Below, piece by piece: positions 50,799 to 64,000 of a stretch of 64,000 bases of DNA. The number at the start of each line of letters is the position of its first letter. Position 1 is the first letter of the stretch. Source of the stretch: Plantago elongata (taxonomy: Eukaryota; Streptophyta; Magnoliopsida; Lamiales; Plantaginaceae); the NCBI GenBank assembly GCA_036897095.1, contig JAYMSP010000095.1:1-64000 (forward strand), in the 5' to 3' direction. Made by a program: the position numbers and the translations under genes. The notes beneath the pieces were generated by a model. It saw only the letters and a program-made list of their open reading frames with translations, was not told the DNA's origin and did no database searches.

Positions 50799-51941
50799 GT
50801 AGTTTCGTAATGTGCGTTACACTATGATTGCTCTGGTTGAAAGATTGCTCTGTTTCTTTGTGAATGAAGTGTGTAACCATGTTTCCAGAATGTGTAACCA
50901 TGTAACCATGTTGTAAGTGTGATGCTTTTACGCATCAGTGAAATCAAAATTGTATACAGTGTATTAAGGTTTTAAAGCTGGTAAAATGCACGCAAGCCAA
51001 ACCATTCAAGGATCTCAAAGAACACTCACTTGGTACTTTAAAAAATTATGGAAGTACCATATCGTAAAAAAACTACTCCTTCCGTCCCAGTCAAAGGCGA
51101 ATCTAGAATTTTTTTTCTGAGTGGGTTACTCCATTATATATTTCCGTCTTATTTATATGTTTTTTCTTTTTTCTTTTTCGAACATTCTACTCATACACTC
51201 AAAGTTTTTAATCTTTTTAATTACTATTATAGATTTCCACCATTTAAATATGTTGTACATTTCTAAAAATTATATAGAAAATAAATATAAAAGAATTGAT
51301 AAAATTAAGTGACTTACTAATTTAAAAAAAAGTGTAGAAAATAGCTACTAATAATACTATTAGTGAAGAGTATGTAAGAGAATTATATACATAATAAAAT
51401 ATACTTTTACAAAAAGTATAGAAAAAATTAATCGATACTCAAACCACCAATTTGGTATTGTAACATCAAGTATCTAATTAATTAAATAGACAAATACTTA
51501 AAACCTAAATGGAACAAATATTATAAATATTATAAACTTTGAACATTATAATGGAAGATATTAAATTTATCAAAACACATATAAAGAATTTAATTGAATT
51601 TATCATGCTTTAATGTTTGCAATTTAGGCTATATAGTTTTAGATAGTTGAAAGTTATAACCTAACTTGTGAAATACGTTCAATGTGTTGAATTGGTTTAA
51701 GTAAATGGAACTCATAAAGTTTTATAGCAGGACCAGGTATCGAACATTATAGGTAACATGTTAATATTTTTAAATTTTTTATTTTTTTTAGATTTTCTGT
51801 CCAAGGGTGAATGACCCTTGATCCCAACAAACTTCATACATTTATTATTTTTAGACATCCCACCAAACTTCATGCAGTAAAAACGTGCAGTTCTGTAGTA
51901 TTACAGTGAACACACGAATAATGCATTTTGCGTTTCAGTTT
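50799..51941. other. Convergent intergenic gap between MRS2 and OGDH
   Basis: It holds the 3' UTRs of both genes. A Stowaway-like terminus (CTCCTTCCGTCCC, about 51074) runs into a second repeat beginning near 51088 (GGCGAATCTAGAA) and perhaps ending near 51830. The interior is very AT-rich and non-coding. The ends are not clear enough to name a superfamily. Confidence 0.4.
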
Positions 51942-54900
51942 TCATGCATTGATAGGATCAGGCTGCATGGCTTTCTGCACCAGTTCAGTCTGCTCTTTTA
52001 TGTGGACTTGGTAGAAGCCAGTAGCCGTAGCTGCAGATGGAGCACGCCCAACGTACTTTATGTCATCCACACAGCCTCTGCCAAGAGCTTTCATTGCTGT
52101 GCCAAGACGGGTTGAGATATAGTTGTATCCACCCATGTTCATCGGCTCTTCTTGGCACCAAACAATCTCTGCGTCTGCAAATGATTCAAAAAATATAAAC
52201 CAGAATAAGTTGACCTAGAAACTCTAATGTGTACTAGTTCTGATAGCCCCGAGAGATTTCTAAACATAGTATATTGTCCCTAATAAAATAATTCACTTGT
52301 GCTTAAAGATGCTTTAACTTAGACAAGTTTCATTATAGTTGTGGCTAATATTGAAAGGTAAATAGACTAGCTGGCATCCTTTAGTAATGAAGTATTTTCT
52401 AACATAAGTTCGCATATACAAACTAAAACGTACTTGGATATCTCTTAAGTTCACGCTGAATGAGATCATATGGGAAGGGACAAAGCTGCTCCACCCTACA
52501 AATTGCAACATCCTTCCCACCAACCTTTTTCCTCTCTTCATCAAGTTCATAATAGACCTATCAACAGAGTGTCAAATATCAATCCTGAAACAATAAATAT
52601 GGTACATAGGAATTTTGGAGCAGATTTAAAATAAGCAAGAACGGGCAGAATATTTCATACCTTTCCAGAGCAAAGAACAAGCCTTCTAATGCCCTCTTCA
52701 CGATCTGAGTGATCATTTTGGTCCTTGATTAGGCGTTTAAATCTGGTTCCTTGCTTGTCGAAACCTGGATGGCCTTGCACATCATCAAACTCAGACAGAT
52801 TGGATTTGCAGTCTTTGTGACGAAGCAAATTCTTTGGGGCCATCACAATAAGAGGTTTACGGAATTCCCTATGTATCTGAAAAACAGTTTTTGGGATATG
52901 AGATAACGATTATCGCTCCTACAAAATACACTCAGGTCTGGCAAGTTACATTTACTTACTTGGCGACGCAAAACATGGAAATAATTTGCCGGTGTGGTGA
53001 CATTCACCACTTGCCAATTGCATTCTTGGATCTGTTTCCGAAGGGTTGGATCCATCTCAGGAATAACATACGGGTTGTCATCACTCATCTGTAAGATTGC
53101 AAAGCAGTAGTTGTCACGGATCAAATCTTTTTGAGGAGTTGACTTAGGCAGAGAATACAGCATGATTATCAGTTTCATTGTGTCTAGAAATGACCAATGA
53201 ACCAATACGCTTTAACATCTTTAAGTCCATAATCATCAATATTGCAATAGTAAGAATGTGGAGTTTGACATGCATAACCATCCAACCATAAGTGAATAAC
53301 TGAAATAGGTCTGGACATGTATGAGAAAGACAAAGGATACCTGAAGAAAACGTTCCAAGCGCCCACTTGAGTGCTCAGGGCCTTGGCCATCATATCCATG
53401 AGGCAGCAGGACAACTAGTCCGGTTTGACGCAACCATTTGGCCTCCCCACTGCTAAGGAATTGGTCAAATATCACCTGAGCCCCATTTGCAAAATCACCA
53501 AATTGGGCTTCCCATATTACCAGAGAATTGGGATTTTCCATTGAATAGCCTAATTCAAAACCCAAAACTGCAAACTCCGACAGAGAGCTGGATAGAGCAC
53601 ATCAATAAATTAGATATTAACTATAAACAAAATCATCTGGAGAGGACCTAAAAGCAATTAAGGAACCAGGATATGATGCACAAAACAGAGGAAGTGAGGA
53701 ACTAACATCATTTATATATTTATCCAGATATATCCCAATTCACAACAAAAAGATGATCATCTAGATTACTAGATATACACACAAAATTAAAATGATACAC
53801 ATTGCAGAAGACACAAAGCAGATACCTGTTGCTCACAGTAAACATCTCTTCATTTTGGTTCATCATTAAATGATCCAAGGGGCAGTACTTATCTCCTGTT
53901 TCTTGATCATGAAGAATCGAGTGTCTGTGGCTGAAAGTACCTCGCTCAACATCCTGCCCACTCAATCTAACGTGATTTCCTTCGACTAGCAATGTAGCGA
54001 AAGCGAGTGCTTCTCCAACAGCCCAATCGATACCCTCCCCTGTCTCGATCATCTTTGCCCGATCTTCAAATATCCTCTTCACTGCCCTATGAGGTCTGAA
54101 ATTTTCTGGGAAAGTTGTTATTGCCCTTCCTACGTTTTTCAAAATCTCCGGTTTAACACTGCAATAGAATAGTTTATTTTTCGAGTGTCATTTAACCAAA
54201 AAAAAAGCAGAATCTGAATTTAAAAAATACATTACCCAGTGTTACGGATACGTGAAAGCTGCTCTGGAGACTTGAAACCGGCCCAGTAAGCTGAAAGCCA
54301 GTCTCTCCTTTGAGGCACGTAGTCTTTACTGGCTAGATATTCTTCATTAAGAATTGAAAGGACTTTGTTATTTATCCGATCAATATCTTCTTTTGCCAAC
54401 TGGCCAGATTCTAAGAGCTTGTTTTGGTATATCTCAAGGGCTGAAGGATGATTCCTTATAACCTGAAACAGATCAAATTTGAAATAAGAACTACACATAG
54501 CCCACCAAAAATGATGGCCATGAACTTCCATCATAAAAAAAGAAAAGAATGAAAGCTAACAAATATATCAACCGTATATTTTCTCTTCACAGAATGAAAA
54601 AATCTTTCCGTGTAGGAATTAGGAAACACATGGACTTGACAATTAACAAAATACATCACGAACAAATAAACATACCTTGTACATCTTAGGTTGTGTGAAG
54701 GAGGGCTCATCAATTTCATTGTGCCCAAACCGACGGTAACAGATAATATCAACCACAACATCAGTGTGGAACGTCTGGCGCCACTCTGCAGCAAGTTCGC
54801 AAGCATGCACAACCGCTTCCACATCATCACCATTGACATGGAAAATAGGAGCACTTAAAGCTTTTGCAACGTCAGTACAATACTGTGAAGATCTTCCTGC

Positions 54901-56226
54901 CCTTGGGTCAGTGGTGAAAGCTACTTGATTGTTCACGACAATGTGAATGGTCCCACCAGAAGTATAGTTAGGAAGAGCACTAAGATGCAACGTCTCATAG
55001 ACAACACCTTGTCCAGCAAAACTACCATCACCATGTATCAGTATACCCATGTTTTTTGTCCTGTCATCATCACCAGAGTAGTATTGTTTCGCTCTAGTTT
55101 TGCCAATCACAACAGGATCGACTGCCTCCAAGTGACTAGGATTAGCAACCAACGATAAGTGGATTCTCTTACCACCTCTTGTTGGTCGATCATAAGAAGT
55201 TCCCAGATGGTATTTGACATCACCAGTACCAGTGTAAAGTCCAACCTCATCCACAGGCTTAGTGCCACCACTGAACTCGCTAAAGATCTGTCGCAGAGGT
55301 TTACGAACAACATTACCCAGAACATTTAATCGTCCTCTGTGAGACATCCCAATGACTATGTTCTCTACCCCAAGATCTGCTGACCTATCAAACATCTCTT
55401 TCATGCCAGGAATCAATGTCTCACAACCTTCGAGCCCAAATCTCTTGGCTGCAGTCCATTTTGCTGCCAAAAAGTTCTCGAATTGAGTACTCCAGTGTAG
55501 TCTGTCAAGAATCACCTCACGTCTTTGACGATTATACTGAGTTGGTGTTGGAGTCTCAATTTTGTCTCTCAGCCAGTTACACTTCTCACGGTCAGCAATA
55601 TGCATGTATTCATAGCCAATAGATCCACAGTAAGCCTGCTCCAATCTCGTAAGAATCGCCCTTAACGTCTGCACTGGGCGATTCTCAGACAAGAAACCAT
55701 GCATCCGCCAAACTCCAATAAAAAATTCTCTATCAAGGTCAGCTTCTGAAAAGCCATAAAGGGCCGGGTCCAGATCACCAGGAATAGCCCTTTCTTCCAA
55801 AGCTAGTGGATCTAACTTCGCTTTCATGTGACCATATACCTGGTAAGCTCTCACAAGCAATAGCAGCCGCATACTCTCTTGTATTGTTTGGCCAGAAATC
55901 CCAGGCGAAGTCGCAGCCTGTCCAACGAAGTTTCTGAAGAAATTATCCCACGATTCATCAACACTACTGGGATCTTGCTCCCATGCTCTCTGAAGCTCTT
56001 CAAGATAGACACTGCTTGTTCCATCTAAAAAACTGTCAGTCAACCTTGACAGCGGAACTGCCCGAGGAACAGGTGCAGACTGCTCCTTCGGCCTAAAAAC
56101 CGTAGTGTGGAAACTCCGATTGCACACAGGAACAACCCGGGCACGCGTCAAGTACGAACTGTTTTGTGACAGAGTTCGCCTAACCGCAAGCCTTGCCACA
56201 TTCGACCCAGCTCTAAACCACACCAT
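51942..56226 (-). CDS. 2-oxoglutarate dehydrogenase E1 component, mitochondrial
   Basis: ThDP-dependent E1 subunit of the mitochondrial 2-oxoglutarate dehydrogenase complex (TCA cycle: 2-oxoglutarate to succinyl-CoA with E2 and E3). Exons on minus: 56226-54676 (1551 nt), 54462-54236, 54158-53826, 53587-53341, 53088-52960, 52876-52661, 52557-52434, 52174-51942, closing at 1019 aa against about 1017-1025 for Arabidopsis. The N-terminus ([19 protein letters not shown]) is basic and hydroxylated, as in a mitochondrial presequence. Seen: [40 protein letters not shown] (399-407), [12 protein letters not shown] (431-442), [25 protein letters not shown]-type [17 protein letters not shown], and a C-terminal [14 protein letters not shown]. 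Upstream, a CTCAAG|GTATGTG donor at 56680 suggests a ~0.45-kb 5'-UTR intron. Confidence 0.97.
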
Positions 56227-57534
56227 CGTCTTTCAGCAATTCAACCAAACCAAAACTCAATAACCAAAATCTTACACTTAAGCAACTAAACCCAAGCTAT
56301 AACTGAACCATTACCAGAACCTGACAACAAACATAAAAAAAACAAACAAACCAATTCAGCAAACATAAATAATACTATAAATCACAGGACACTAATGTAT
56401 TGTTCCGCAAGCAACTAGAACTCTGTTAATTCACTATTACACTCGCATACAATCGAGTTACTATTTTATATTATAAGTTCTGATAAGAACTACTATTATA
56501 TATTATGAAATTACACCGTTCATAACGAAATTACGAAAACATTGTGTCAGAGCAATTACACGAATGAACAGAAGTTACTCGAATCTCTACACCAGAAATT
56601 CAAACAAAAGCATAAGAGCTAAAACCTAACTAGCTCAAATTCTGAACAAAAAAACCAGTAAAAATGAACTCCCACATACCTTGAGTAAAATAACTCAAAG
56701 AAGTAGGGTTTTGAACTTTGATCCTCGAGAAGAGTGAAGAAGAAGAAGATAGTGTGGTAATAACCCTAGCAGGGATTTTGAGGTCCTTTTAGGTTTTCCT
56801 TAAATTCATTTTCTCCAGCTGAAGTTTCCGTTTAAACGTCATATTTGCCTTTTTCATTTCGTTTCTCCACTCTTCTGGAAACAGAGACCGCCTTTTATTT
56901 TTATCTTTTTCCCACTCTTTTTGCTTATGTAATCTTAAATATTTAGTTGCTTAATCCAGTTTAATTAAACTAAATTAATAGTTTTTTTTTTTTTTTTTGG
57001 CATTCAAACTAAACTAAAAGTGATTAAGAATATGAAAGGTCAAAATAAGGCTAAATAGTACTCAAGAGAAGAGGCGACTGGTACAGAATCTGTGTTCTCA
57101 AGGAACTTCTAAAAAATTTAAAATAAGCACCAACAAGAATTTTGTGCACACAGAACCCAACATTTTGTTTTCTTTACATTTTCCTCCTCCATATATAGAT
57201 AATAAGCAATTTGATCCTTGAATATAAATTAAACTGTAATTTTGATTTTTGAACCTTTAAAGGTGAAATGAGGCCACTCAAGGTAGTCGGGCATGGAAAT
57301 AATCTACCCTCAATACAAGTGACGACGTAGTGTGATGAAAATATTTAAATATATGTATTTCTTTGTGATAAATATAAGTATTGATAGCTGATTTAGCTTT
57401 ATAACATCACAAAATTTGTTCATCAGAAACATTGATCACCAATTATTACAAAGATGAAAAACAGATGAGAAACAACAACAAATACAATACAGATGAGAAA
57501 CAAAAACAAATACGTACAAAAGTACATTTATGAG
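56227..57534. other. Intergenic: OGDH 5' region and subtilase 3' flank
   Basis: The right boundary of the OGDH transcript probably lies near 56760, with a 5'-UTR exon about 56680-56760. From 56800 to 57534 the DNA is AT-rich, with a poly-T run at 56983-56998 and the subtilase 3' flank. No gene was seen. Confidence 0.45.
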
Positions 57535-60930
<3,396 letters not shown>

Positions 60931-61110
60931 AGTTTGAATGAGCTTAAGCAAGTGATTTGTGTGTTGAAGTCAGATATGCAGTGTAAAGATCATGTCTTTA
61001 ATTTAATTTAGCATGGTTCTTGCAAAGAGGAACCTTGACATATATCTTACTACAATTCTTTACTTCGAGCTCAAGATTCTTTGATGTATCATTGTCAATG
61101 TGTGATGGCT

Positions 61111-61120
61111 ATTTATATAA
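61111..61120 (-). promoter_or_regulatory. TATA box of the subtilase gene
   Basis: On the minus strand the sequence reads TTATATAAATAGCC, a strong plant TATA box. It lies about 180 bp upstream of the start codon at 60930, which places transcription start near 61080 and a 5' UTR of about 150 nt. Confidence 0.6.
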
Positions 61121-62604
61121 CTCTATTTGCAGGGAGCCGTGGCCAATTCACCTCCCGTGTATTGCTTGAAAAATAATAAAAAATGAAAAGATAATATGAC
61201 CTCTCACACTTCTTCTCTTCTACTTCATTTCCTTGAAAGAGTCCATTTATCTCATTTTGTTTCTAGTTATTTTCGTGATTATATTAATAGGAATATATAC
61301 AAATACAAAATAGGAATTCTATCTTAACTTTAACTAGACTAGAATTATACTAATTAACTCTAACTAGACTAGAATTATTTACACATAATCTATCAATATT
61401 CACTTAAACTGATGTACATGGACGGAGGTTATAGTTGGACATTCCGTCACGAAATTTTAAAGAAAATAACCGCTTAGATATTTAATCTATTGTGAGTCGT
61501 GACTCATAAATTTTACAACTATTGCTTAAGAGTCTGTCGTAAGATTAAACTAAAAGAAAGCTTGAAAATTAACTCAAAGAATATAATGACTAAAAATACA
61601 AACTTCACTTTTGAATTGTAATTTAAAATTACAACACTTCTAATTTATACTTCAACTATGAAAATGTAATTTTGCAACTCCATTATAATTCATTTTTATG
61701 AAATGATAAAGATATTATAAAGTTCAACTGAGAAATGAAGAATGCTCCAAAGTTCGATTACATCATAAATTAAGAACTCACTATCTTCCACACCCATGCC
61801 CTATCTATTCTATCCAACAAGCCATTACATCCACACCAAAACAAGGAGAAATCAACGCATTACATGTAAAAACACTTGAAACCCTCATGACTTTCAACAC
61901 CATTCAACATCTTCACGAACCATAGGATCTAAAGCCATCACTTTCACCAAAACTTAGTGTGAAAACTGAAAATCGAGATATCACTTGAAATGTCAAGATC
62001 AACAAAATCAATCCAATTGAGTACTTATTAGGAGTTGGAATTTTTATTATGACTTTTATTTGTATGATACGAGTCTTTTTCAAAAGTCGAATTTAATCAA
62101 ATCTCTCGTATAGGTTTATGTAATTTTTTTATTTTGTTACATTTTGCCCCTTCCCACCACATCGGAAACACTCCAATACATATATTTGGTCTTCAAAACT
62201 TAAATTTGTAACCCGTTCATGTTCATGGGGTTTGATTCTAGAACTTTTAAGTTTGGATGTGACTCTTATACCATATAAATTGTTTTCACTATAAATGTTT
62301 TTATGTGACGTTTCAAACTTTTTACAAGTGTGGAAATTGGAATCATTTAATCGATGGTAATTCGCTAAGCGGAAGCTAATCGGAAGCAGGGTCCAATTCT
62401 CCAAGCATTAGTTCCATAGTTGAATGATCATTTAGGCTCTTTGCGTCGAAATTAAAATAACATACATGCACAACTACTCCTATAATTAAACGTCTTTGGA
62501 AGATTACACTTTAAAGTAGTGATTTGATACGTAGAAGGATTATGTTTAAGCACCATGGCTTGGGGAAATAGGGCCAAAAAACTCCAAAGAATGATGATAG
62601 TAAA

Positions 62605-62686
62605 TAGAATAAGATTGATATGGCGATATTGGCATGCACGTACTGTAGAATAAGATTGATATGGCGATATTGGCATGCACGTACTC
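62605..62686. repeat. 41-bp tandem duplication
   Basis: A 41-bp unit beginning TAGAATAAGATTGATATGGC occupies 62605-62645 and recurs at 62646-62686, identical except for the last base (G versus C). It includes GGCATGCACG, so it is not simple low-complexity sequence. Confidence 0.9.
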
Positions 62687-63608
62687 TATAAACAACGATT
62701 TCCTTATTGGAACGTAATGCATGTGAATTGAACCTCAATTAATTTCTTACAATTATTCTTAACTTTAAGCTCAGGGAATCTTGTGTTGTGTGCATGGCTT
62801 TAATGGTTCATGTCCCATATATGAATTGAAATTGGCTCTACTCTAATATATAAAAAAATATTAATATTGAAATCACAAACATTTTAATTAATAACATTGA
62901 AGATCTTACAATGTTTCTTCTTATGATTGAAATTTTTACCCATTTTTCTCTATCACATTAGTAATCATGAAAGACGGATTTTTAAGTAATTTATTTAAGA
63001 ATATCTTTATTACCAATAAGAATTCAATATGAAGAAAATACTATTATGGAAAATATAGATATCGAAATTTTTATTCATAAACTAATTCCGTCGCTGAAAT
63101 TATAGTTAAACATTTCTTTATAAATCATCCATAATGCAAGACATAATGCTGTATGCCTGTACATAACATTAATTTTATCGACGATATCCAGACTATAGTT
63201 AATTAGTAATTAATGGGAGCAGTTTGCAGCATCTTGGCCTTTCTTCTTTAGTTTTAGCTTTATACTGTGAGTACACATTTTGTTGCTTTAGTCTTCATTT
63301 CTCCTCGACACATCGCCTTTTGACTTTGCGTGTGTGTGTCACTCATGCCTTACAGCCTTGAAACACGTTCTAGAGAAAGGCTTTAACGTTTTATAATAGT
63401 ATTATTATTAGCACTTCTATATTTCTACATTCAGTCACATGTTGTTTACAGAGTACAGAAAATAGTAATTCATGATTCATCAGGTTACTTTAAAATTCAC
63501 CACTCATTTATCAGGTGATGTAGTAATTGACTGATTACGAGGTCTACGCATTTATCATAAAACCGATTTACATAAAGAAGCTCCCGCACGAACAAGAATA
63601 TCATTATT

Positions 63609-63720
63609 AACATTAGGCTATACGGACAACAAAGTGCAGCTCAGTTGGTAATCCGCTTCCCCTCCAACCAATATGTCGGATTCGAGTCACGTTTAGCCAT
63701 TTCAAACAAAAACATTAGGC
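63609..63720 (+). mobile_element. tRNA-derived SINE with 10-bp TSD, copy 2
   Basis: Flanked by the direct repeat AACATTAGGC at 63609-63618 and 63711-63720. The ~92-bp body has AAAGTGCAGCTCAGTTGG (A-box side), GTCGGATTCGAGTCACG (B-box side) and a short A-rich tail (TTTCAAACAAA). It aligns with the SINE at 36329-36426 read on the opposite strand (GTGCAACTCAGTTGGTAA, GTCGGAGGGTTCAAGTCACC). Confidence 0.78.
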
Positions 63721-64000
63721 CATGCAAGATGACATCACATCCTTCTAAGTTCTAAGTTAGGAGGTGAAGAAAAATGCTAGTACTAACAGAACTTGCCGAC
63801 TTCATTAATCAAGAATACGCCCATTACCATTCCAAAAAACTATAGTATTACAAAATTATGACAGTACTCTTCTCGTACAAAAATTAAGACTATTAATTAA
63901 AATAAACTATGCATATATCCAAATCACAGAGTCCAGAATATAGCACAAAGTAAAAACGCTTACTTCAGTATGAAGCTCTGTTATGGTTCGGAAGAGACAT

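Larger units (their letters stand above)
60931..64000. other. Intergenic, AT-rich right end
   Basis: Apart from the subtilase promoter, a 41-bp tandem duplication and a SINE, I see only AT-rich DNA. An 18-bp direct repeat (TAACTAGACTAGAATTAT) occurs at 61331 and 61361. No gene was recognised up to the right edge. Confidence 0.45.

Overview
The window is eukaryotic nuclear DNA from a flowering plant. The evidence is AT-rich intergenic DNA, genes cut by many GT-AG introns, plant-specific gene families (ZIFL transporter, plant cytosolic sulfotransferase, cucumisin-like subtilase, MRS2 Mg2+ transporter) and abundant Stowaway-like MITEs. Protein similarity recalled from Arabidopsis is high and collinear. 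Within dicots an asterid, perhaps Lamiales, is my guess and is not shown by the sequence. No rRNA, canonical tRNA, CRISPR or organellar segment was seen. || Layout: (1) 1-2106, minus: N-terminal half of a ZIFL-type MFS transporter running off the left edge. (2) 3074-4078, minus: intronless cytosolic sulfotransferase. (3) 4.1-10 kb: repeat-rich gap with a ~1 kb foldback (long inverted repeat) element. (4) 10034-20460, plus: 19-exon gene for a 555-aa fusion of a sulfotransferase-like P-loop domain to a class IV PLP aminotransferase. (5) 22319-32741, minus: 21-exon THO complex subunit 1 (HPR1), with a LINE scrap in its largest intron. (6) 32.9-38.9 kb: mobile-element cluster (hAT-like MITE, broken Ty1/copia remnant with 3' LTR, Stowaway MITE carrying a nested SINE, a TIR element with short AGCTCC palindromes). 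(7) 38914-42608, minus: ERI1/ERI2-like DEDDh exoribonuclease with a GRF zinc finger. (8) 46763-50798, plus: MRS2-type Mg2+ transporter. (9) 51942-56226, minus: mitochondrial 2-oxoglutarate dehydrogenase E1. (10) 57535-60930, minus: secreted subtilisin-like protease. (11) 61-64 kb: gap with a 41-bp tandem duplication and a second copy of the SINE. || The exon models were built by hand from splice consensus, reading phase and remembered family sequences. Each complete multi-exon model closes in frame: 555, 606, 415, 467, 1019 and 757 aa. The genes are unrelated housekeeping or family genes with no operon-like logic: mRNA export (THO1), small-RNA or rRNA 3'-end trimming (ERI-like), Mg2+ transport (MRS2), TCA cycle (OGDH), extracellular proteolysis (subtilase), sulfonation (SOT) and metal/organic-anion transport (ZIFL). 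I found no convincing undescribed multi-gene system. The points most worth a second look are the sulfotransferase-like/aminotransferase fusion, two GC-AG introns, a start codon isolated on its own exon in THO1, the foldback element, and a SINE family seen twice with intact target-site duplications.
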